From positions 2,914,001 to 2,978,000 of the forward strand of contig NZ_CP097384.1 of the NCBI RefSeq assembly GCF_024584705.1: a DNA stretch of 64,000 nt, in the 5' to 3' direction. The notes beneath the pieces are model-generated. The model saw only the letters and a list, made by a program, of their open reading frames with translations. It searched no databases and was not told the origin of the DNA. This DNA is from Blastopirellula sp. J2-11. Lineage in GTDB: Bacteria; Planctomycetota; Planctomycetia; Pirellulales; Pirellulaceae. The position numbers were made by a program, and so were the translations under genes. Shown here in pieces: positions 57,067 to 64,000 of the stretch (position 1 is the first letter of the stretch; every line of letters begins with the position of its first letter).

Positions 57067-58041
57067 TCAGGATCCTTCATAGCTGGCTTGCAACAGCGGC
57101 AGCGCCTTTTCCAAATCGTTTTGACTCCGAATCATGATTTCTAGATCCCCAGTTCCCCAGTGACCGATGTTGCGTACGTCACGTGTAAAACCTTCCTCTA
57201 GCGCAATCATGTCAGGATCAAGTTTTACAAAGACGGCCAAGCAATTGGTTCCTGCCCTCACCTCGGCGGTGGCGAAATTCTTTAATCGCTTGAACGCCAC
57301 GTATAACTTCAACATTTTCATTTGCACATCATCGCCAAAGCTCATACACATCGCTTCAAGCGATCCAAAGAGATCCAATAACTCAGGCGAGGCGCTCAGC
57401 ATTTGTTCGGAGACGGACTTGTCCTTCTGTCTCGCTTTATTTCTGGCACGGATAGCAGATTCGACTTCCTCGGTTGTGTTGGCTTCCACGAGTATCTCTA
57501 TCGGCGCTGTAGTTCCTACTTCCACCAGCGATTTCGCTTGAACCGCATTGACCAACTCCAACAACAGCAACTCATCGCCGAACCGCAGATAACGCAGCAA
57601 CTCAATATTGCGATTGATCTGCGAAACCGCGTGCCCATCGTACTTGGTGAAACCGCCAGCGATACACAGCAGTCGCGGGCTCGACCATTCGATATTCTCC
57701 GCCGCTTCAGCGCCCAGCGTTTTCAGCACCAGCAGCTCGAACTCGCCGCGATGATCCAGCAGCCAGTCCAGGTAATAGAGCCCCTGGTTGATCACGTTCT
57801 CGTTGCTCGAGCGTTTGTATTCGATGATGCAGGGGCAACCATTCTCGTCGATCCCCAGCGTATCGATTCGCCCGCCGTGCGTTTTGCCGGTCGAATACTC
57901 GGTGGCGAGGAACCGTATCCCCAAAAAGATGTCGAGATGCCGTTCGATCAATTTTTGCAGCGACTTTTCGAGCGCGACCGATTGCCCTTCAAGCTGGGTG
58001 ACGGTCTCGCCGTTAGTACGAAAGAGTTTGATATCACTCAT
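57067..58041 (-). CDS. PD-(D/E)XK nuclease-like protein with DUF5655-type C-terminus
   Basis: A 324-aa protein. The N-terminal domain has GGRIDTLGID (Asp60) and CIIEYKRSS (Glu74-x-Lys76), a full PD-(D/E)XK motif, with a downstream Gln/Tyr helix NQGLYYLDWLLDH, as in NucS-like or DUF91 nucleases. The C-terminal third (about 215-320) resembles DUF5655 (MLKLYVAFKRLKNFATAEV, HWGTGDLEIMI). Its start overlaps the hsdS stop by 4 nt (ATGA), and GGAG lies 6 nt upstream, so it is translationally coupled to hsdS. A part in restriction or defence is inferred from location. Confidence 0.83.
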   Translation of the reverse strand: MSDIKLFRTNGETVTQLEGQSVALEKSLQKLIERHLDIFLGIRFLATEYSTGKTHGGRIDTLGIDENGCPCIIEYKRSSNENVINQGLYYLDWLLDHRGEFELLVLKTLGAEAAENIEWSSPRLLCIAGGFTKYDGHAVSQINRNIELLRYLRFGDELLLLELVNAVQAKSLVEVGTTAPIEILVEANTTEEVESAIRARNKARQKDKSVSEQMLSASPELLDLFGSLEAMCMSFGDDVQMKMLKLYVAFKRLKNFATAEVRAGTNCLAVFVKLDPDMIALEEGFTRDVRNIGHWGTGDLEIMIRSQNDLEKALPLLQASYEGS

Positions 58042-59399
58042 GATGTCTCCAGGCAAGCAAACTGGCGAACGTCAATCTTGCCGGTCACGGCGGCGGAAAT
58101 GAGAGCGGTGCGGCGTTCTTGGAGGAGGGTTATGGCGCGTTCAGCTTCTTCCGAGAGTAATTCGATTTTTGCAATCGACGTATCAAGATATTCAATAATA
58201 TCTCGCTGTTCTGCGTTCGGTGGCAAAGGCATTTTCAACTTTTCTAGTTGACCACACGTGATTGCCCCTTTTGTGCTTCCAGTTCCATCGCTTTCTTCTC
58301 GGATATTCCAATATGCTTTCTGGAAAAATCGATGAATATACGACACTGATGTGCGGTTTTCACGTGGCTTCAAGTATGCGAGATGCTGATTGATCGTAGC
58401 CTCGAATTGAAGAATCGTGGCCATACCACGAGTCCGACCTTGACCAGTAATTCCGACAAGAACAGCTGGTGGTGTGATTTTTGGCAGATGGCATTCATCT
58501 AGTGCAACCTGAGTAACGAACTGATCCGCTTTCGTTACTTCCGATTGATTCACTACCGAGCTATTGAGCCAAGGGTAAATTCCGTTGTCCCAGTAATGAG
58601 CGTTTTTCCTGTCCGGTGTCGAGCCATTGCCAATTTGAGTAAGCAATTTCAGCTTTACCACCTCCCAATGTTCAGGCACATCCCCCAGCCACTCAATCCC
58701 CGACGGTTTCATCCGCACGTGGGGGTCAAGACCTTTGGTGACCGCGTGGCTGATGACCGCCTGGCGTTTTTCCTGCAGCAGCTCAATCAACCGCCGCTGC
58801 TCGGCCACCAACGCGTCAATCTTGGCGGTCTCGGCGTCGAGGAAACTCGCGATCGCTTGTTGTTCTTCGAGTGGGGGCGCTGTAAGTTGAAATCTGCCGA
58901 ATTGCTCCTGTGTGAGATTCTTCATGCTCGAACTTGTGCCTGTGCAACTCGCTTTTACTTGGTGACGATAGCTCGACGTTAATGTCCAATAGTGAACGAA
59001 TTTGGTCAGAGAACCGTTAAATGTTACCTGCCACAATCTATCTGGCAGGTAGAGATTTGACGGAGCGTGTTCGACATAGCCTGCCGCACCAATCAAATCA
59101 GGAGTATTCATTCGACTCACAATCAGCGAGCTCGGTTTCAAGGGACATGAAACCCGATCGAGTTCATTGACATCGACCTTCTTGTTTTCTGATGCTCTAA
59201 ATTCACCGGTGTAAACGGCACTTGTTTTCAATACGCCAATTTCATTTTCGCCCGCAGGGTCATCCGTTGCATTTACGCTTGTGCCCGACTCCACCGCAGC
59301 GATAATTCGCTTCAAGCGAACCACATTCCAGTTCGCCGGCACGATCCCCAGTAATTCATCGCCACTATCCCTATACTCCTCATACTTTGGAAAACTCAC
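58038..59399 (-). CDS. hsdS: type I restriction-modification specificity subunit S
   Basis: A 453-aa subunit that reads the bipartite DNA target. Two target-recognition domains are seen. The first spans about 15-170 and ends with MKNLTQEQFGRFQLTAPPLEEQQAI; the second spans about 230-405 and ends with GQLEKLKMPLPPNAEQRDII. Each is followed by a spacer helix (LDAETAKIDALVAEQRRLIELL and LDTSIAKIELLSEEAERAITLL). The start is a GTG that overlaps the hsdM stop by 4 nt (GTGA), with GGAGG about 9 nt upstream. Open frame further upstream lies over hsdM and is rejected. Confidence 0.94.
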   Translation of the reverse strand: MSFPKYEEYRDSGDELLGIVPANWNVVRLKRIIAAVESGTSVNATDDPAGENEIGVLKTSAVYTGEFRASENKKVDVNELDRVSCPLKPSSLIVSRMNTPDLIGAAGYVEHAPSNLYLPDRLWQVTFNGSLTKFVHYWTLTSSYRHQVKASCTGTSSSMKNLTQEQFGRFQLTAPPLEEQQAIASFLDAETAKIDALVAEQRRLIELLQEKRQAVISHAVTKGLDPHVRMKPSGIEWLGDVPEHWEVVKLKLLTQIGNGSTPDRKNAHYWDNGIYPWLNSSVVNQSEVTKADQFVTQVALDECHLPKITPPAVLVGITGQGRTRGMATILQFEATINQHLAYLKPRENRTSVSYIHRFFQKAYWNIREESDGTGSTKGAITCGQLEKLKMPLPPNAEQRDIIEYLDTSIAKIELLSEEAERAITLLQERRTALISAAVTGKIDVRQFACLETS

Positions 59400-61150
59400 T
59401 GCGATAGCCCTCCGATCATCTCCACAATCCGGTCGGTCACCCCTTTCAATTCGGCGTCGATCTCGGCCAGTTCGCGCGGCGGTTTGAAGACGTAGAAGTG
59501 GCGGTTGAAGGGGATTTCGTAGCCGGTTTTGGTCTTGTCGTGATCGATCCATGCGTCGGGGACATGCGGCAGCACTTCCCGCGCGAAGTAGCTTTCGATC
59601 GCTTCGCTCAGCGGGACTTCTTCGGTATCGCGGAGGCTGCTGTCGGGCCTGGGTTGGCCTTTCCGTTTTCCTTTGGTCTCTTTCTCCACGTTGCCGGCGT
59701 CGTCGCGCTGGGGGCGTTCGACCGTGATCGTTTGGTAGCCGAACTCCTCGTTTTTGAAGATCCGGCTGATCGGGACTTTTTGGCCGTCGGCGTCTTTGGT
59801 GCTCGCGTTCTTGGCGTCGCCAAACAGCCGCGTGATTTTTTCGATATGTTCGTCCGACAGTTCTTTTCGTTTGCTGCCCAAGCTCTTCCGCATTTTTTGC
59901 CATAGGCCGCTCGCGTCGATCAGTTGGACTTTTCCCTTACGGTGTTTCGGCTTGCGGTTGGTGACGATCCAGATGTAGGTGCTGATGCCGGTGTTGTAGA
60001 ACATGTCGGTCGGCAGGCCGATGATCGCTTCGAGCAGGTCATTCTCGAGGACGTAGCGGCGGATCTCGCTTTCGCCGCTGCCGGCGCCGCCGGTGAACAG
60101 CGGCGAACCGTTGAGGACGATGCCGAACCGGCTGCCCCCATCTTTGGCCGGGCGCATCTTCGAGATCAGATGCATCAGAAATAACAGCGAACCATCGCTG
60201 ACCCGCGGCAACCCGGGACCGAAGCGACCGTTGTAGCCGAGCTGTTCGTGCTCTTTTTTGATTTCCTTTTGGATCTTTTTCCATTCGACCCCGAACGGCG
60301 GATTGGAAAGCATGTAGTCAAAATGCTGCCCGGGCAGGCCATCGTCGGAGAGGGTATTGCCGTGGATGATATGGCGGATGTCTTGCCCTTTGATCAGCAT
60401 GTCGGCCTTGCAGATCGCGTAGGACTCGCCGTTGAGCTCTTGGCCGTGCATCACGAGGCGCGCGTCGGGGTTTTGCTCGCTGAGATGATCTTCAGCGACC
60501 GAGAGCATGCCGCCTGTGCCGGCGGTCGGATCGTACATCGAGCGGACGACGCCGGGCTTGGTGAGCGCGTCGTCATCTTCGATAAACAGGAGGTTGACCA
60601 TCAGCCGAATCACTTCACGCGGGGTAAAGTGCTCTCCGGCGGTCTCGTTGGAGATTTCGGCGAACTTGCGAATCAGCTCTTCAAAGACGGAGCCCATCTG
60701 CTCGTTGGTGACGACGTCGGGATGCAGGTCAATGTTGGCGAACTTTTCGGTCACCAGGTACAGGAGGTTGGCCTTGGCCAGACGCTCGATCTGCACGGGG
60801 AAATCGAAACAGTCAAAGATATCGCGGACGTCGGGCGAAAAGGCCTGGACGTAGGAGAAGAGGTTCTCGCGAATGTTGTCTTGGTCCCCCATCAGCCGTT
60901 TGATATCGAGCGGAGAGGTATTGTAGAAGAGCTGCTGCGCCTTTTTGAGCAGGAACGGCTCGGGATTGACGCCGGCCGCGGACCGCTTCTCTTGCTCTTT
61001 CAAAACGGCGGCCTTGGTCGGCTCTAACACGCAATCAAGCCGCCGCAAGACGGTAAACGGCAGGATCACGCGGCCATATTCGGACTGTTTGTAATCGCCG
61101 CGGAGCAGATCGGCGACCGACCAAATGAACGAGGAGAGATTTTGATTCAT
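59396..61150 (-). CDS. hsdM: type I restriction-modification DNA N6-adenine methyltransferase
   Basis: A 584-aa methylase subunit. A helical N-terminal domain (1-140) is followed by the SAM domain with motif I DPTAGTGGML (207-216) and the catalytic motif IV NPPF (283-286). It methylates adenine in the target read by HsdS and forms the core of the restriction complex. The C-terminal part (after about 420) is less conserved and includes a Lys/Arg-rich KETKGKRKGQPRP stretch. It is the first gene of the cluster, so the promoter lies in 61151-61604. Confidence 0.95.
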   Translation of the reverse strand: MNQNLSSFIWSVADLLRGDYKQSEYGRVILPFTVLRRLDCVLEPTKAAVLKEQEKRSAAGVNPEPFLLKKAQQLFYNTSPLDIKRLMGDQDNIRENLFSYVQAFSPDVRDIFDCFDFPVQIERLAKANLLYLVTEKFANIDLHPDVVTNEQMGSVFEELIRKFAEISNETAGEHFTPREVIRLMVNLLFIEDDDALTKPGVVRSMYDPTAGTGGMLSVAEDHLSEQNPDARLVMHGQELNGESYAICKADMLIKGQDIRHIIHGNTLSDDGLPGQHFDYMLSNPPFGVEWKKIQKEIKKEHEQLGYNGRFGPGLPRVSDGSLLFLMHLISKMRPAKDGGSRFGIVLNGSPLFTGGAGSGESEIRRYVLENDLLEAIIGLPTDMFYNTGISTYIWIVTNRKPKHRKGKVQLIDASGLWQKMRKSLGSKRKELSDEHIEKITRLFGDAKNASTKDADGQKVPISRIFKNEEFGYQTITVERPQRDDAGNVEKETKGKRKGQPRPDSSLRDTEEVPLSEAIESYFAREVLPHVPDAWIDHDKTKTGYEIPFNRHFYVFKPPRELAEIDAELKGVTDRIVEMIGGLSQ

Positions 61151-61604
61151 CGCAGGCTTTGCATTCTGGCAAATTCAAACGGCGTTCATTTGCCGCAGAA
61201 GTAGGGAAACCGCCCTACTTTAACGGGGCAGCCAAGCCAACGCATCCCTGTTGGCGCCGATGAGCGGCGAATATGGAGAGGATGGCCATACAGGCCGTTT
61301 TATCCGTACGGTTTGACACGGTTGGTCCAAGGGGGGCGACGATCAAGGAGAAACTTGGATCGACGACCGAACGACGCGTTAGACCGCCCCTCGCAGGCAA
61401 CCCGCACCCTGCGTAACAGGCATGCTTCGGCGCTTGCGCGAATGGTCATAAATGTTGTGCGCCGGCGGTTATATACGGGTAAAGATCGTGTCAATTATAT
61501 TCGGGTTTCTCATTCAAGAAAAATCGCTGCTTGCTTGGGTGAGGCGCCGCATCATGCCATTTTCGTTTTTTATTCTATCGTTTGGAACTGGGGAGGTATC
61601 TGTG
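61151..61604. other. intergenic region between divergent hsdM and DUF1559 genes
   Basis: About 450 bp, expected to hold promoters for both directions. I see no gene, and no clear operator. Confidence 0.45.
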
Positions 61605-62486
61605 ATGGCTGTTCAAAATGGGGAGTCGCGCCGGCGTGGTTTTACGTTGGTCGAATTGTTGGTGGTGATCGCCATTATTGGGGTGTTGATCGCGCTGCTG
61701 TTGCCTGCGGTGCAGCAGGCTCGCGAGGCGGCGCGGCGCAACTCTTGCTCGAATAACTTGAAGCAGATTGGCCTGGCGCTGCACAATCACCACGACGTCC
61801 AGCAGAAGTTTCCGCCGGGTTACATCGCGACTGCGAAAGATAGTTCGACCTACGGGTGGGCGACCTATATCTTGCCTTATATGGAGCAGGTCAATCTCTA
61901 CGAAGCTATCGGAAAACCGACCTCCGTTTTAGATAGCGGCGTCAACAAAGGGGGCGCGATCATTGGGGCTTATCAATGTCCTTCGTCCATCATGAAGGAC
62001 AAGCACGAAGATGGTTTCGCCCGGTCGAACTATGTTGGCAACGGCGGCCAAGCCAACGGACTGTCGAGCGACTACGGCGGTTTTTTTGCGGACAAGAGCA
62101 AGTTCAAGTTTCGCGATATGGTGGACGGCACAAGCAACACGATCATGGCCGGCGAAGCGGAAGGACCTGGAGATGATGCGGACCCGGGTTTTCCTGTTTG
62201 GTCCGGCACTTGGCATAACCGAGTCAGCTATACCAACGGCCGCTTGGCGACCGTCCGCGTGGGGAACGAAGCGAATCCGATCAACGGCGGGCTGACCGCG
62301 ACCGGGGCGGATCGCTCTCCCTTCTCGAGCCGTCATCCCGGTGGCGCTCAATTTGTCTTCGCTGACGGAAGCTCGCATTTCATTGCAGAAACGGTGGAGG
62401 TCGGCACCAACGACGCGATCGCCAACTACGGCGTTTATCTGCGGTTGCTTGTCCGCAACGACGGCTTGGTGATCGGCGACTACTAA
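61605..62486 (+). CDS. DUF1559 domain protein with prepilin-type leader
   Basis: A 293-aa paralogue of the protein at 16016. The leader [18 protein letters not shown] has a pseudopilin cleavage site (Gly-Phe), then [18 protein letters not shown] and the C-terminal [26 protein letters not shown] lies 8 nt before ATG 61605. The in-frame extension to 61452 lacks a ribosome-binding site and is rejected. The next gene, 32 bp on, is a small lipoprotein as at the other locus. Confidence 0.93.
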   Translation: MAVQNGESRRRGFTLVELLVVIAIIGVLIALLLPAVQQAREAARRNSCSNNLKQIGLALHNHHDVQQKFPPGYIATAKDSSTYGWATYILPYMEQVNLYEAIGKPTSVLDSGVNKGGAIIGAYQCPSSIMKDKHEDGFARSNYVGNGGQANGLSSDYGGFFADKSKFKFRDMVDGTSNTIMAGEAEGPGDDADPGFPVWSGTWHNRVSYTNGRLATVRVGNEANPINGGLTATGADRSPFSSRHPGGAQFVFADGSSHFIAETVEVGTNDAIANYGVYLRLLVRNDGLVIGDY

Positions 62487-62518
62487 TCCAAGCTTGTTTC
62501 AACCAGGGATTTTTTTCA

Positions 62519-62908
62519 ATGAACCATGTTTTGAAAATGTTTTGCGGGGCCTGTCTTGCCGGCATGATGATTGGTTGCACAGGCGGAGATTTGAAGTCTG
62601 TCGCTGGGATGGTCACCATCGATGGCCAACCAGCCGCGGGAGTCAAAGTGATCTTCGTACCGCTCGAAGGGGGCCGGGCGAACTCGCTGGCTCGCACCGA
62701 TGAGGAAGGCCGATATACGCTGGCCTACACCAGCCAACACGCCGGAGCGAAGCCGGGCGCCTACAAGGTGCTGGTCACCCAAGAAGAGATGAACACCGGG
62801 CGAGAGCTGATTCCACCGCGCTATAGCAGCGGCGGCAAGACGGATCTGCGTGCGGAAGTGATCGAAGGGGGCGAGAACGTCTTCAACTTTGAGATCGAGT
62901 CGAAGTAA
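62519..62908 (+). CDS. lipoprotein with carboxypeptidase-regulatory-like domain
   Basis: A 129-aa lipoprotein; lipobox MMIGC with the Cys at about residue 20. The mature domain is a beta sandwich of the same kind as the lipoprotein at 17105: VTIDGQPAAGVKVIFVPL, TDEEGRYTLAY, GENVFNFEIESK. It is likely co-transcribed with the DUF1559 gene. Function unknown; the pairing suggests the two products work together at the envelope. Confidence 0.85.
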   Translation: MNHVLKMFCGACLAGMMIGCTGGDLKSVAGMVTIDGQPAAGVKVIFVPLEGGRANSLARTDEEGRYTLAYTSQHAGAKPGAYKVLVTQEEMNTGRELIPPRYSSGGKTDLRAEVIEGGENVFNFEIESK

Positions 62909-62940
62909 GTCTTCGGTCGGTAGGTTCTTGTGTAAACCAC

Positions 62941-62966
62941 GGCGCACGCAATGAAATGCGTGCGCC
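62941..62966. repeat. 10-bp perfect inverted repeat
   Basis: GGCGCACGCA and TGCGTGCGCC flank a 6-nt loop after the lipoprotein gene. No T-tract follows, so it is a weak terminator at best. Confidence 0.55.
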
Positions 62967-63045
62967 AGCGTCATGTGCGATTCTAAAACGTGCTAAAATT
63001 CAATCGCATTGGTTTAGCAACGACGCACGAAATAGTGAGTGACGC

Positions 63046-64000
63046 ATGTCAAACCGCCCTCGGCTTGACCTGGATGTGATGCAACGGCGGGTCTGCGATG
63101 TGGCGTCTCGTCAGCTTTGCATTCCGCGCAGTGAGATCAGCCCTGCGAGTCGCCTAATCGAAGACTTGCAATGCGATAGTCTCGATTTGGTCGAATTGTT
63201 GATGGAATTGGAGGAGGAATTTCTGGTCACGATTCCAGATCGTCCAGAAAGTGCTGTCGGCAAATCGATCTTTACGCGTCAACCTTTTCGGATTTGCGAT
63301 CTTGCTGAGATGGTCTACTTGCAGCAAGGGACCGGCATGCCTGTTCGCACTCGTAAGGGGCGACGACGAATGGTCGCTGATTTTTCCAACGCAACGCCGT
63401 TCTCTCAACTAAGTGGTCATTTTCAGGCCGATCCGAAGTTTGAACCCTTTGAGCCGCTTGGCTGCGAGCAGGGGATCCAGCAATTCCGCCGTCGTCGCGA
63501 TGGAATGCGCTGCGCGCTGATTCCGGCGGCGGAATTCGCAATGGGAAGCGATGACCCCGCGTGTCAATCCGATGAGCGACCGGTTCATCAAGTTCTGTTG
63601 GATGCGTACCTGATTGATATCGAGCCGGTATCGACCACCGCATACTGCCGGTTCCTGAATTCGAATGCAACGACATCCACAGAACATCGCGACTGGTTTC
63701 TACTTGACCCGACCGACGACCGCGCCCCCCAGATGCCGATCATTCAGGTCGAAGATGCGTGGCGTCCCGTCGTTGGGGCCGAGACCTTGCCGATGGTGTT
63801 GGTCTCGTGGTACGGCGCCAACGCCTATTCACTCTGGGCGAATGGATCATCGTTTGCTCAATACCGTACAGCCGCTGGTTTTCTTCCGACTGAAGCGCAA
63901 TGGGAGCACGCCGCAGCCGGCGCCTATCCGCAAGGTAATGACGCGCCGTTGATTTTTGGGCAGCACCAGCGAGGCGCGGTTTATGACGCCCATTCGATGC
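63046..64000 (+). CDS. acyl carrier protein fused to FGE-sulfatase (SUMF1/EgtB-type) domain, partial
   Basis: At least 318 codons, cut by the window end. Residues 1-90 are an acyl carrier protein: the signature CDSLDLVELLMELEEEF has the phosphopantetheine Ser45. A linker rich in basic and polar residues (about 95-150) follows. From about 155 the protein is a formylglycine-generating-enzyme-like (SUMF1/PvdO/EgtB) domain: ALIPAAEFAMGSDD, DERPVHQVLLDAYLIDIEPV, MVLVSWYGANAYSLWA, and GFLPTEAQWEHAAAG. Such domains oxidise Cys or other groups or act as C-type-lectin-like modules. Fusion to a carrier protein suggests oxidation of a tethered acyl or aminoacyl group. The gene has no partner visible to the left. 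Confidence 0.85.
   Translation, partial: MSNRPRLDLDVMQRRVCDVASRQLCIPRSEISPASRLIEDLQCDSLDLVELLMELEEEFLVTIPDRPESAVGKSIFTRQPFRICDLAEMVYLQQGTGMPVRTRKGRRRMVADFSNATPFSQLSGHFQADPKFEPFEPLGCEQGIQQFRRRRDGMRCALIPAAEFAMGSDDPACQSDERPVHQVLLDAYLIDIEPVSTTAYCRFLNSNATTSTEHRDWFLLDPTDDRAPQMPIIQVEDAWRPVVGAETLPMVLVSWYGANAYSLWANGSSFAQYRTAAGFLPTEAQWEHAAAGAYPQGNDAPLIFGQHQRGAVYDAHSM

Noticed and set aside
59400-59903. N-terminal extension of hsdS by 168 codons
   Set aside because: It lies over the hsdM coding region in another frame and is Arg-rich; the GTGA overlap with the hsdM stop and GGAGG upstream fix the start at 59399.

Overview
The window looks like a chromosome segment of a planctomycete of the Pirellulaceae (Blastopirellula/Bremerella type). 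The reasons are two prepilin-leader DUF1559 proteins, two DUF1080 proteins, an ECF sigma factor next to a FecR/LamG protein, many secreted or lipoprotein genes of planctomycete style, and a 23S-5S rRNA operon without a 16S gene. This placement is inference from gene content; no database search was possible.

Layout. 1-2.3 kb holds housekeeping genes (RluA-type pseudouridine synthase, Maf, a zinc-ribbon methyltransferase). 2.5-6.6 kb is a minus-strand rRNA operon in the order promoter, tRNA-Ile, tRNA-Ala, 23S, 5S, terminator. 6.8-12.2 kb carries exported proteins: a thioredoxin-fold protein, two secreted proteins sharing a Tyr/Pro/Trp-rich C-terminus (one with a BON domain), and a lipoprotein. 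12.3-17.5 kb holds an AraC regulator and a sigma/FecR-LamG/DUF1559/lipoprotein cluster. 17.7-21.3 kb is a giant flagellin. 21.8-31.7 kb has membrane and signalling genes: DUF502, DUF1080, desaturase, histidine kinase/response regulator pair, HDOD protein and two transporters.

31.9-36.4 kb is a ribonucleotide reductase locus (nrdA, then nrdB). Its R2 protein has Phe in place of the radical Tyr (class Ic), and a tandem pair of NrdR-like boxes lies upstream. 36.6-44.1 kb holds an old-yellow-enzyme reductase, secreted proteins and two kinds of repeat DNA. 44.4-50.8 kb is an apparent operon of a large TPR protein, ExbB/TolQ, ExbD/TolR and a membrane-anchored protein with a terpene-cyclase-like toroid. 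It has the layout of a Ton/Tol energy-transducing system with the TonB C-terminus replaced. 51.0-52.3 kb has two TatA-like genes, tRNA-Val and a 39-bp tandem repeat. 52.5-61.2 kb is a type I restriction-modification locus (hsdM, hsdS, two predicted PD-(D/E)XK accessory proteins, hsdR). 61.6-64 kb has a second DUF1559/lipoprotein pair and a partial gene that fuses an acyl carrier protein to a formylglycine-generating-enzyme-like domain.

The best candidates for undescribed biology are the ACP-FGE fusion at the right edge, the ExbB/ExbD operon ending in a toroid protein, the two nuclease-like proteins inside the hsd locus, and the paired secreted proteins at 9.6-11.3 kb. Start codons were chosen from Shine-Dalgarno spacing, overlap with neighbours and signal peptides; alternatives are given where real doubt remains.
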